From: Ideonella_A intermedia_A
GTDB lineage: Bacteria; Pseudomonadota; Gammaproteobacteria; Burkholderiales; Burkholderiaceae_C
Assembly: GCA_943370175.1 (NCBI GenBank)
Contig: CALRPU020000007.1
Location: 1-64,000, forward strand
Reading direction: 5' to 3'
DNA: 64,000 nucleotides
Made by a program: the position numbers and the translations under genes. The notes under the pieces are model-generated. The model made no database searches, had not been told where the DNA came from, and worked only from the letters and a program-made list of their open reading frames with translations. This document shows positions 23,125-31,351 of this stretch, piece after piece; the first letter of the stretch is position 1; every line of letters begins with the position of its first letter.

Positions 23125-24822
23125 ATGCACCGAGGACCCATCACGAAAGCCGCACTCGACCCCACGCCCGTGTCATCACGCTCAGACTGGTGGCGCCTGG
23201 GTGGCCTCATCGCCGCCATCAGCCTGTACTGGACGGTCAGCGCCAATGGCGCGCTGTTCCGCGCTGCGGTGGCCGACCGCGACCCGTCCGCGCTGAGCAC
23301 CTGGGCCTTCGCCGCCGCGGTCGCCGTGGGCGTGTTCGCGCTCAACACCGCCCTGGTCAGCGTGGTGGCCTTGGTCGCCGGCCGCCGGGCGCTCAAGCCC
23401 GTGCTCGGCGTGTTGGTCGTGTGCACGGCGCTCGCCGCGCATTACATGCAGCAGTACGGCGTCTACCTCGACGCCTCGATGTTGCGCAACGTGCTGCACA
23501 CGCGCCCGGGCGAGGCCAAGGAATTGATCGGCGTGTCGCTGCTGGGTGACGTGGCGTTGTACGGGGTGCTGCCCCTGCTGGCGCTGTGGTGGTGGCCCCT
23601 CGGGCCCACGCGCTGGCGCACGCGGCTGGCCACGGGCACGGCCGGCGTGGTGCTGGGGCTGGTGCTGGTGGTGGCGGCCGTGCTGTCGGTGTTCCAGCCG
23701 ATGGCCTCGTGGATGCGCAACCACAAGGAAGTGCGCTACCTGATCACCCCGGCCAACATCGTGTGGTCGGTCGGCCGCGTGGTGGCGAGCGACACCCGCT
23801 CGGCCGTTGTCGCGCGCCAACCCATCGGCCTGGACGCGGCCCCGGGCGCGCGCATGCAGGCCCGCCAGAAGCCGACGCTGCTCGTGCTGGTGGTCGGTGA
23901 AACGGCGCGCGCCGCCAATTGGGGGCTGAACGGCTACCCGCGACAGACCACACCCCAGCTGGCCGCCATGCCGGCCGTGATCAACTTCAAGCGCGTCACG
24001 AGCTGCGGCACCAACACCGAGGTGTCCCTGCCCTGCATGTTCGCGCCCGTGGGCCGGCGCGACTACGACGAAGCCACGATCCGCGGCCAGGAGTCGCTGC
24101 TGCACGTGCTGGCCCGCGCCGGCGTGGCCGTGCAGTGGCGCGACAACCAGACCGGCTGCAAAGGCGTGTGCGAGGGCCTGCCCACCGAGACCGTGCGCCA
24201 GCTCAAGCTGCCCGGGCTGTGCGACACCGCTACCAGCGGCGACCACTGCCTGGACGAAGGCCTGCTGCACGGCCTGGACGAACGCCTGGCCACCGCCAAG
24301 GGCACCCAGGTGCTGGTGCTGCACCAGCTGGGCAACCACGGCCCGTCGTATTTCCGGCGCTACCCGGCAGCGTTTGCCACGTTCCAGCCCGCCTGCACCC
24401 AGGACGACCTGGCCCGCTGCAGCCTGCCGGAGATCGTCAACGCCTACGACAACGCGCTGCTGTACACCGACCACCTGCTGGCCACCGTGATCAAGACCCT
24501 GCAGGCCCGCGCGGGGGAGGTCGACAGCGCCGTGATCTACGTGTCCGACCACGGCGAGTCACTGGGCGAGAAAGGCTTGTTCCTGCACGGCATCCCCTAC
24601 GCCATCGCCCCGGCGGTGCAGACCGAGGTGCCGATGGTGGCGTGGTTGTCCGAGGGTTTCGCAACGCACAACGCGGTGGACACCGGCTGCCTGAAGCAGC
24701 GTGCCACGCAGCCCGCCGCGCACGACCACCTGTTCCACACGGTGCTGGGCCTGCTCGACGTGAAGACCGCGCTGTACGCGCCCGCGTTCGACCTGACCGC
24801 GGGCTGCCGCACCGGGCGCTGA
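23125..24822 (+). CDS. eptA: EptA-type phosphoethanolamine transferase
   Basis: 565 residues. Five N-terminal membrane helices (to about residue 210) precede a periplasmic alkaline-phosphatase-like domain. Diagnostic blocks are 'VVGETARAANWGLNGY' (Thr nucleophile), 'TSCGTNTEVSLPCMF', 'HQLGNHGPSYFRRYP' and the metal-binding 'YVSDHGESLGEKG' with 'LHGIPY'. The enzyme moves phosphoethanolamine from phosphatidylethanolamine to lipid A, lowering sensitivity to cationic peptides. ATG 23125 is used; an earlier in-frame start would precede the likely promoter. A PAP2 phosphatase gene follows after 27 bases, so lipid A modification as a unit is plausible. Exact acceptor (lipid A or other) is not proven. 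Confidence 0.87.
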   Translation: MHRGPITKAALDPTPVSSRSDWWRLGGLIAAISLYWTVSANGALFRAAVADRDPSALSTWAFAAAVAVGVFALNTALVSVVALVAGRRALKPVLGVLVVCTALAAHYMQQYGVYLDASMLRNVLHTRPGEAKELIGVSLLGDVALYGVLPLLALWWWPLGPTRWRTRLATGTAGVVLGLVLVVAAVLSVFQPMASWMRNHKEVRYLITPANIVWSVGRVVASDTRSAVVARQPIGLDAAPGARMQARQKPTLLVLVVGETARAANWGLNGYPRQTTPQLAAMPAVINFKRVTSCGTNTEVSLPCMFAPVGRRDYDEATIRGQESLLHVLARAGVAVQWRDNQTGCKGVCEGLPTETVRQLKLPGLCDTATSGDHCLDEGLLHGLDERLATAKGTQVLVLHQLGNHGPSYFRRYPAAFATFQPACTQDDLARCSLPEIVNAYDNALLYTDHLLATVIKTLQARAGEVDSAVIYVSDHGESLGEKGLFLHGIPYAIAPAVQTEVPMVAWLSEGFATHNAVDTGCLKQRATQPAAHDHLFHTVLGLLDVKTALYAPAFDLTAGCRTGR

Positions 24823-24849
24823 ACCGCCCTTCTCCGCCTGGCGCACCGC

Positions 24850-25671
24850 ATGAGCCCCCCACCCGTCCCATCGGCCACGGCCAACCCCATCTTGACCGAC
24901 GCGACCACGGCGACCTTCTGGAAAGCCGACCTCGCCGTGGTCGCCATTGGCTTTTTGCTGCTGGCGGCCTGGGACTTGACGGGCCTGGACCTCACCGTGA
25001 TCCGCTGGTACGGCAACGCGGACGGCTTTCCCTGGCGCGAGCACTGGCTGGCCCGCGACATCGTTCACAGCGGCGGGCGCGGCCTGGGCTTCCTGGTCCT
25101 GGGGCTGCTGGTGGTCAACCTGCGCTGGCCGTTGCTGCGCCGCTGGGCGCCGGCCATGGGCCCGCGCGAGCGTGGGCACTGGTTGCTGCTGACCGTGGCC
25201 TGCCTGCTGGTGGTGCCGGCGCTCAAGCAAGTCAGCCTGACGAGCTGTCCTTGGTCCCTGCAAGAGTTTGGCGGCCCGGCGGCCTACGTGTCGCACTGGC
25301 GCTGGGGCGTGCCGGACGGCGGCAGCGGTGGCTGCTTTCCCTCGGGCCACGCGGTGTCGGCCTTCGGCTTTCTGGGCGGCTTCATGATGCTGCGCCGCCA
25401 CCACCGCGGCGCCGCCCTCACCTGGCTCGGCGTGGTGCTGGTGCTGGGCGCGGTGTACGGCTGGACCCAGATGGCGCGCGGCGCGCACTACATCAGCCAC
25501 AGCCTGTGGTCGGCCTGGTGGTGCTGGACCTTCTGCGTGCTCGCCGCGCCGGGCGGCCCCCTGGCCCGCGGGCTCGGCGCGATACTCCGGCGCCGCGCTG
25601 TTGCGGCGCCGCCGCCCGCCGCCGTGCCATGCAAGCCGTCATCGACTTCATCCTCGAAATCGACCGCCTGA
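24850..25671 (+). CDS. PAP2-superfamily membrane phosphatase
   Basis: 273 residues with about five or six membrane helices. PAP2 catalytic motifs are present: 'CFPSGHAVSAFG' (PSGH, motif 2) and 'RGAHYISHSLWS' (R-x5-H-x3-like motif 3). Such enzymes remove phosphate from lipid A, undecaprenyl diphosphate or phosphatidate at the inner membrane. Placement 27 bases behind eptA suggests lipid A or lipid carrier phosphates as substrate. Its 3' end overlaps the following HD gene by 43 bases in a different frame; the last ~30 residues, rich in Arg, Ala, Pro and Ser, may have grown by stop-codon loss. Confidence 0.8.
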   Translation: MSPPPVPSATANPILTDATTATFWKADLAVVAIGFLLLAAWDLTGLDLTVIRWYGNADGFPWREHWLARDIVHSGGRGLGFLVLGLLVVNLRWPLLRRWAPAMGPRERGHWLLLTVACLLVVPALKQVSLTSCPWSLQEFGGPAAYVSHWRWGVPDGGSGGCFPSGHAVSAFGFLGGFMMLRRHHRGAALTWLGVVLVLGAVYGWTQMARGAHYISHSLWSAWWCWTFCVLAAPGGPLARGLGAILRRRAVAAPPPAAVPCKPSSTSSSKSTA

Positions 25672-26216
25672 AGGGCGTCAACCGCAAGACCCGACCGCTG
25701 GGCCTGGACCGCTACGAAAATTCGGCCGAACACAGCTGGCAGATCGCGCTGCTGGCGTCGATGCTGGCCAGGCACCTGGCGGTTCCCGTCGACACCGACC
25801 GCGTCATCCGCATGCTGCTGGTGCACGACATCGGCGAGATCGACACGGGCGACACCCTGGTCTACGTCGAAGGCGGCTGGGACGAGCGCAAGGCGGCCGA
25901 GCGCACCGCCGTGACACGCATCTTCGGCCTGCTGCCGCCCGCCCTGCGCGACGACTGCATGGCGCTGTGGCTGGAGTTCGAGGCCGCCCGCACCGCAGAA
26001 GCGCGCTTCGCCAACGCGGTGGACCGCGCGATGCCCGTGCTGCTGAACCTGGCCAATGCGGGGCAAAGCTGGCGCGAGAACGGCATCGGCCACGCGCGCG
26101 TCGTGGCCCGCATCGAGGCGCCGATCCGCGAGGGTTGCCCTGCCCTGTGGGACCACCTGCGGCCTCGGCTGGACGAAGCCCAACAGCGCGGCTGGTTCGG
26201 CACCGCTTTAGAATAA
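25629..26216 (+). CDS. HD-domain hydrolase (YfbR/HDDC2-like)
   Basis: 195 residues. HD ligands are visible in order: 'ENSAEHSWQIALLA' (first His), 'LLVHDIGEIDTGD' (His-Asp pair) and a later Asp in 'ANAVDRAMPVLLNL'. The pattern fits HDDC2/YfbR-type 5'-deoxynucleotidases, which hydrolyse nucleoside monophosphates. ATG 25629 lies within the 3' end of the PAP2 gene (43-base overlap), which suggests translational coupling. Its stop codon is inside the Fur-box-like palindrome that precedes feoA. Confidence 0.78.
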   Translation: MQAVIDFILEIDRLKGVNRKTRPLGLDRYENSAEHSWQIALLASMLARHLAVPVDTDRVIRMLLVHDIGEIDTGDTLVYVEGGWDERKAAERTAVTRIFGLLPPALRDDCMALWLEFEAARTAEARFANAVDRAMPVLLNLANAGQSWRENGIGHARVVARIEAPIREGCPALWDHLRPRLDEAQQRGWFGTALE

Positions 26217-26229
26217 GAATTATTCTTGT
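26211..26229 (+). promoter_or_regulatory. Fur box upstream of feoAB
   Basis: AAGAAT (26215-26220), one central T, and ATTCTT (26222-26227) form a perfect 6-1-6 dyad in a 19-base AT-rich site resembling the Fur consensus with its AT-rich 7-1-7 dyad. It stands out sharply from the GC-rich surroundings, lies directly before feoA, and overlaps the stop codon of the HD gene. Iron-loaded Fur would repress feoAB here. Confidence 0.7.
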
Positions 26230-26257
26230 TCACGCGCATTCCGCTGCCCCGACGCCG

Positions 26258-26533
26258 GTGACCTCCTCCGCCAGCCTGCTTCACCTGGGCGACTTGCCCA
26301 TCGGCCACGCCGCCACCGTGCACGGCCTTCACTGCCCGCCGGAACAGCCCGACTGGCAGCGCTGGCTCGAAGAAATCGGCTTTCTGCCGGGCGAGCGGGT
26401 GGCGGTCATGGCCCGGGCCCTGCCCGGAGGCGACCCGCTGGTGGTGCGCGTCGGCGCGTCCTCGTTCGCCCTGCGGCGGGCCGAAGCCGACTGCGTCCGC
26501 GTGATGGCCGTTCCCGCCCCGCTCACGCCATGA
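26258..26533 (+). CDS. feoA: FeoA, SH3-like ferrous-iron transport accessory
   Basis: 91 residues from GTG 26258. The FeoA pattern is visible: 'LGDLPIGHAATVHGL' (first strands), 'WLEEIGFLPGERVAVMARAL' (central L-G-hydrophobic-x-P-G motif) and 'PLVVRVGASSFALRRAEADCVRV' (C-terminal strands). FeoA is a small cytoplasmic SH3-like protein that supports FeoB. No ATG is in frame after the HD gene stop, so GTG 26258 is the best start, though its ribosome site is weak. Its stop overlaps the feoB ATG (ATGA). A Fur box precedes it. Confidence 0.82.
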   Translation: MTSSASLLHLGDLPIGHAATVHGLHCPPEQPDWQRWLEEIGFLPGERVAVMARALPGGDPLVVRVGASSFALRRAEADCVRVMAVPAPLTP

Positions 26534-28422
26534 CCACCGCGGTGATCCACGTGCACCGGGGCGGCCCGCTGGTGGCCCTGGTGGGCAACCCGAACTGCGG
26601 CAAGACGGCGCTGTTCAACCTGCTGACCGGCAGCCGCCAGAAGGTGGCCAACTACGCTGGCGTCACCGTCGAGCGCAAGGAAGGCCGGCTGCTGACCGCC
26701 GCCGGCAAGGCCCTGCGCTTGCTCGACCTGCCCGGCGCCTACAGCCTGCACCCCCGCTCGCCCGACGAGCGCGTCACCACCGACGTGCTGGCCGGCCGCG
26801 CCCGCGGCGAGAAGCGCCCGGACCTGGTGGTGTGCGTGGTGGACGCCACCAACCTGCGCCGCACGCTGCGCCTGGTGCTGGCCGTCAAGCGCCAGGGCCT
26901 GCCCTGCGTGGTGGCCCTGAACATGGCGGACATGGCGCGACGGCGCGGCCTGATGATCGACGCGGCCGCGCTGTCGCGGGAGCTTCAGCTGCCGGTGGTC
27001 GAAACCGTGGGCATCCACGCGGGCGGCGCCGACCGCCTGCGCACCTTGTTGGACGACCCCACGGTCTGGTCGCGCGCGGGCCAGGCCGACGCGGGAGCGC
27101 CCTCGGGCCCAGACGGCATCGTGGCCGACCACGACGAGGTGCGCGGCATCCTCGGCCGGCTCGGCCTGGACACGCTGGTGCCCCAGACCCACAGCGACCG
27201 CATCGACCGCGTGCTGCTGCACCCGCTGATCGGCCCGCTGGTGTTGGCCGTGCTGCTGTTCGCGGTGTTCCAGGCGGTGTTCGCCTGGGCCGAACTGCCC
27301 AAGTCCTTGATCGAGGCGACCATGGCCGCACTGGGCGACGCCGTGGGCGGCTTGCTGCCCGAGGGCTGGGTGCGCAGCCTGATCGTCGACGGCGTGATCG
27401 CCGGGGCCGGCGGCGTGCTGGTGTTCCTGCCGCAGATCGTCATCCTGTTCTTCTTCATCCTGGTGCTCGAGGAATCGGGCTACCTGCCGCGCGCCGCCTT
27501 CCTGCTTGACCGGATCATGGGCACCGTGGGCTTGTCGGGGCGCAGCTTCATCCCGCTGCTGTCCAGCTTCGCCTGCGCCATCCCGGGCATCATGGCCGCG
27601 CGCACCATCGCCGACCCGCGCGACCGCCTGGTCACCATCATGATCGCGCCGCTGATGACCTGTTCAGCCCGGCTGCCGGTCTATGCCCTGCTGATCGGTG
27701 CCTTCATCCCGCAGCGCACGGTGGGCGGCTGGGTGACGCTGCAAGGCCTGGTGCTGTTCGGCCTGTACCTGGCGGGCATCGCGGCAGCGATGGCGGTGGC
27801 CTGGGTGCTCAAGCGCTTCACCCGGGCAGGGCGGCAGGTGCGCAACCTGATGATGGAGCTGCCGGCTTACCACTGGCCAGCGCCGCGCAACATCGCGCTC
27901 GGGCTGTGGCAGCGGGTGGTCATCTTCGTGCACCGGGTGGGCGGCATCATCCTGGTGCTGACGCTGGTGCTGTGGTTCCTGTCCAGCGTGCCGGGGCCAC
28001 CGCCGGGCGCCACGGGTGCCGCCATCGAGTACAGCCTGGCCGGCCGGCTGGGCCACCTGCTCGCCGTGGTCTTCGAGCCCATCGGCTTCAACTGGCAGAT
28101 CAGCATCGCGCTGATCCCGGGCCTGGCCGCCCGCGAGGTCGCGGTCAGCGCGCTGGGCACGGTGTACGCCTTGTCGGCCACGCCCGACGCCGCGGCCACC
28201 GCGCTGGGCCCGGTGATCGCGCAGACCTGGAGCCTCGCCACCGCGCTGTCGCTGCTGACCTGGTACGTGTTCGCGCCGCAGTGCATGGCCACGCTGGCCA
28301 CGGTCAAGCGCGAAACCGGCGGCTGGCGCATGCCGCTGGTGATGGCGGCCTACCTGTTCGGGCTGGCCTACCTGGCGTCGTGGGGGGTGTACCGGGCCGC
28401 CGTCGGCTTGGGCTACGGCTGA
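26530..28422 (+). CDS. feoB: FeoB ferrous-iron transporter
   Basis: 630 residues. The N-terminal G-domain has G1 'GNPNCGKTALFN', a G2/G3 region with 'DLPGAYSL' and the G4-like 'NMADMARRRG'. The C-terminal membrane domain carries two Gate repeats, each with 'PRAAFLLDRIMGTVGL' / 'FAPQCMATLATVKRE' type sequence; the Cys in 'FACAIPGIM' and in 'APQC' are typical. FeoB imports Fe2+ in low-oxygen conditions. The length is of the shorter betaproteobacterial kind with a reduced middle region. Overlaps feoA by ATGA and converges with the Cache gene with a 10-base overlap at 28413. Confidence 0.92.
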   Translation: MTTAVIHVHRGGPLVALVGNPNCGKTALFNLLTGSRQKVANYAGVTVERKEGRLLTAAGKALRLLDLPGAYSLHPRSPDERVTTDVLAGRARGEKRPDLVVCVVDATNLRRTLRLVLAVKRQGLPCVVALNMADMARRRGLMIDAAALSRELQLPVVETVGIHAGGADRLRTLLDDPTVWSRAGQADAGAPSGPDGIVADHDEVRGILGRLGLDTLVPQTHSDRIDRVLLHPLIGPLVLAVLLFAVFQAVFAWAELPKSLIEATMAALGDAVGGLLPEGWVRSLIVDGVIAGAGGVLVFLPQIVILFFFILVLEESGYLPRAAFLLDRIMGTVGLSGRSFIPLLSSFACAIPGIMAARTIADPRDRLVTIMIAPLMTCSARLPVYALLIGAFIPQRTVGGWVTLQGLVLFGLYLAGIAAAMAVAWVLKRFTRAGRQVRNLMMELPAYHWPAPRNIALGLWQRVVIFVHRVGGIILVLTLVLWFLSSVPGPPPGATGAAIEYSLAGRLGHLLAVVFEPIGFNWQISIALIPGLAAREVAVSALGTVYALSATPDAAATALGPVIAQTWSLATALSLLTWYVFAPQCMATLATVKRETGGWRMPLVMAAYLFGLAYLASWGVYRAAVGLGYG

Positions 28423-29360
28423 CCTGGGCCCGCGGCTTGGCCGAGGGCGCGCAGCGACCAAATCGTCGCCAGCGCTGCCAGGCACAGGGCCGCCAGCACC
28501 GCTCCGGCCTCCCACAGAGCCGCTTGCCGACGCTTGCCATCGACCAGCCCGATGGGCGCGCCGACGACCACCGTCCACCCGGTGCGTGGTGAACGGTGAA
28601 ACGCGACATAGGACGGAACGCCGTCCTTGGTGTTCGCCACGATCCGCCCCTGGGCCTTTGCGTTGACCGCGGCCAGCAATTCGGGCACGGCCTTTTGGCC
28701 GACGTAACGTTTCGCGTCACGCGATCGGGTGATGATCGTTCCAGAGCGGTCCAGCAAGGCCACCGTCCAGGCGGGCGACACCTCGGCCATGTCGATGACC
28801 CGACCCAGCCGATCGGGCGACAGACCGACGTTCAAGCTGTAGGCGACCACGCCGTCGTGCTGAACCGGCACGCCGATCGCCACCAGGTGCGTGCCCGTGA
28901 CGGGGCCGACGAAGAGGTCGGTCAGCACGGGACGCGCCTCGTCGAACACTTGCTTGATGGCGTCGGGCGTGCCGCGCGTGGGCAGGGGCTGGCCGAAGGG
29001 TCGCAGGGTGTTGAGCCTTTGCGCACCGTCACGGTCGGTCAACAGGACGTTGTTGACGATCATGTGGGTCAGCGCAGCGCTGGCCTGCGCGTGGAACCGG
29101 CCCAGATCGCCCCCCGGCGCAAGGTCCGGCGCGCTGGACAAAACCTTGAGCGCCGATTCGATGCCGCCCAGTTCGCGGTCCACATCGGCGGAGAGGTTCT
29201 GTGCCCACTGAAGGGTTTCCCGGTCGATCCGCTCGAGCCGCAGTCGGTCGTTCGCCAACGCGATCACGGCGCAAAGGATGACCAGAGGAACGGAGCAGGC
29301 CGCGGCCAAGCACCACAGCTTGATGCGCAGCGGTGCGCGACGCCGTGCGTTGAGCGTCAC
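28413..29360 (-). CDS. Orphan double-Cache (dCache) periplasmic sensor without output domain
   Basis: 315 residues. One membrane helix near residues 15-35, a periplasmic region of about 230 residues with dCache_1 features ('DLFVGPVTGTHLVAIGVPV', 'LLDRSGTIITRSRD', 'GRIVANTKDGVPSYVAFHRS', 'TGWTVVVGAPIG'), and a second helix near residues 280-300; then it ends. No HAMP, kinase, GGDEF or MCP domain follows, so a ligand signal would have to pass to a partner, most likely the hybrid kinase encoded just upstream. GTG 29360 overlaps that gene's stop (GTGA). Unusual for a Cache protein; the ligand is unknown (small organic molecules are typical). Confidence 0.78.
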   Translation of the reverse strand: MTLNARRRAPLRIKLWCLAAACSVPLVILCAVIALANDRLRLERIDRETLQWAQNLSADVDRELGGIESALKVLSSAPDLAPGGDLGRFHAQASAALTHMIVNNVLLTDRDGAQRLNTLRPFGQPLPTRGTPDAIKQVFDEARPVLTDLFVGPVTGTHLVAIGVPVQHDGVVAYSLNVGLSPDRLGRVIDMAEVSPAWTVALLDRSGTIITRSRDAKRYVGQKAVPELLAAVNAKAQGRIVANTKDGVPSYVAFHRSPRTGWTVVVGAPIGLVDGKRRQAALWEAGAVLAALCLAALATIWSLRALGQAAGPGQP

Positions 29361-31321
29361 GTGTCCGTCCCCGATGCGCGCATGCGCGCCACGATCAGTT
29401 GCGTTTGCAACCGGCTGACGAGCTGGCTCAGGTCGACAGGCTTCGTCCAGTACGCATCAAAGCCCGCCGCCAGCGCCGCCTCACTCTGGCTGGGCAAGGC
29501 GTCCGGGCTCAGCGCCACCATGCGAATGTGGCGGGTTCGCTCGTCGGCGCGCAACTCGCGCAAGACATCGACGCCTGACATGTCGCCCAGGTTGATGTCC
29601 ACCAAGGCCAAGTCCGGCAGCAATGCTCGCGCCATGTCAATGCCCTGTTGGCCAGACTGCGCAAGAACCAAATGCCACTCGGGAATCTCGCCGAGCGCCT
29701 CGGCGATCAGCTCCATGTTCACCGGCTCGTCCTCCACATAAAGCAAGGTGGCCGACCCCCGTTTGAAGTTCGATGCGCGGCCAGCCAGCGGCAGCTCCGT
29801 CGGCAAACCGACCCGTGCGGCACCGGGCTGAGCCGCACGCGGCAGGTACACCGTGAATCGGCTGCCAACGTTCACCTGGCTGTCGACCTGAAGGCGACCG
29901 CCCATCGCTTCGGTCAGGCTCTTGGCGATCACCAGACCCAATCCACTGCCCTCGGTGGCCGTGCCCTCTGCCCCCAGTCGATTGAACGGTTGGAAAAGCT
30001 GCTGAAGTTGATCAGAGTCCAGGCCTTTGCCCTGGTCCTGGACCCACAGCGCCACGTCGTCGCCATCGACGATGCAGCCCACCTCCAGTACACCGCCGTG
30101 CCGGTTGTATTTGATGCCGTTCGACATGAGGTTGATCAACACCTGCTCCAGCGCACGAACATCCGCCATCACCTGCAGCCCGGGCGCCAGCTCGAACTGG
30201 CGCACGACCACACCCTTCGAGCTGGCCAAGGCTTCAAGCATGTCGGCGCTCGCGCGCAATGCGTTGTCAGCGTCCACCGGGCCCACTGACAGAGCGCGAC
30301 CACCTTGCTCGATGTTGGAGAGGTCCAGGACGTCGTTGATCAGCGCAAGAAGGTGCTTGCCCGCCCCATGAACCCGCTCGACCCGCGAGCGTTGCGTGTC
30401 GTCGAGCGGCCTGGCGCGGTCGCGCTCGAGCAACTGCGCAAAGCCCAGGATCGCATTCAAGGGCGTGCGAAGTTCATGGCTCACGCGTGACAGAAAGAGC
30501 GACTTTTGCTGACTTGCCAACTCGGCGGCAAGCTTGTCGCGGTTCACCTGTTCGAGCCGTCGGCGCTCGGTCGCATCGCGAAAGACAACGACCACGCCGG
30601 TGGTGCTGCCATCGTGGTCGCGGATGGGCGCCACGCTGTCGGCCATCGGCAGGTCGTTGCCATGGCGTTGTCTCAGCACCAAGGGCTGGCTTTCGCCCAA
30701 GGTGAACTGGCCTTGCAGGCCTCGGCTGACCAGGTCGGTCAGCGGCTCGCGGCTGGCTTCGTCCATCACACAAAGCACCTCTTCCAGCGGCTGCCCCACC
30801 GCCTCCGCGCTGTTCCAGCCGGTCAATTGCGCCGCAGCTTCGTTCAACAGCGTGATGCGGCCCTGGCTGTCGGTCGACACCACACCGTCCCCAATGCTCG
30901 CGAGGATGGTGGACATCCGACGTTCCATGCGCCGAAGTTGCGCTTCGATCCCTTGCCGGTGCAGTGCCACCCGAATGGCCACGTTCAACTCGCGGTCGTT
31001 GAACGGCTTCAGCACATAGCCAAATGGGTCGCTGTCGACCGCCCCGTCCACGGTCTTCGGGTCGGCATGGGACGTCAGAAACACCACGGGAACGTCGTCA
31101 TGAGCGCGCACCACCCTGGCAGCCTCGATGCCGTTCATCGGCCCCTTGATGACGATGTCCATCAGGATCAGGTCGGGCTGCAGGCGGGCGATGGCCTCCA
31201 ACGCCGCCGCCGCGTTGTCCGCGCAGCCGACCACGTCGAAGTTCATCTTGGTCAGGCGAAGCGTCAGGTCCGCCGCAATGATGGCTTCGTCCTCGACCAG
31301 GAAAATGCGTGCTTGGGACAT
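29357..31321 (-). CDS. Hybrid histidine kinase REC-PAS-HisKA-HATPase-REC
   Basis: 654 residues, no membrane helix. Receiver 1 (about 4-125) has 'LILMD' with phospho-acceptor Asp55. A PAS domain spans about 135-255. HisKA contains 'SHELRTP' with His282, then an HATPase_c domain ('NLMSNGIKYN', 'GSGLGLVIAK'). Receiver 2 occupies about 530-650 ('LALVDINLGDMSG'). Receiver 1 could be phosphorylated by the HisKA_2 kinase encoded 30 bases upstream, and the PAS-kinase would pass it on to receiver 2, giving a relay with no DNA-binding output in the operon. The Cache protein gene follows with overlap. Confidence 0.87.
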   Translation of the reverse strand: MSQARIFLVEDEAIIAADLTLRLTKMNFDVVGCADNAAAALEAIARLQPDLILMDIVIKGPMNGIEAARVVRAHDDVPVVFLTSHADPKTVDGAVDSDPFGYVLKPFNDRELNVAIRVALHRQGIEAQLRRMERRMSTILASIGDGVVSTDSQGRITLLNEAAAQLTGWNSAEAVGQPLEEVLCVMDEASREPLTDLVSRGLQGQFTLGESQPLVLRQRHGNDLPMADSVAPIRDHDGSTTGVVVVFRDATERRRLEQVNRDKLAAELASQQKSLFLSRVSHELRTPLNAILGFAQLLERDRARPLDDTQRSRVERVHGAGKHLLALINDVLDLSNIEQGGRALSVGPVDADNALRASADMLEALASSKGVVVRQFELAPGLQVMADVRALEQVLINLMSNGIKYNRHGGVLEVGCIVDGDDVALWVQDQGKGLDSDQLQQLFQPFNRLGAEGTATEGSGLGLVIAKSLTEAMGGRLQVDSQVNVGSRFTVYLPRAAQPGAARVGLPTELPLAGRASNFKRGSATLLYVEDEPVNMELIAEALGEIPEWHLVLAQSGQQGIDMARALLPDLALVDINLGDMSGVDVLRELRADERTRHIRMVALSPDALPSQSEAALAAGFDAYWTKPVDLSQLVSRLQTQLIVARMRASGTDT

Positions 31322-31351
31322 GGCGACCTTGTTGAAGTGGGCAAACGGTGG

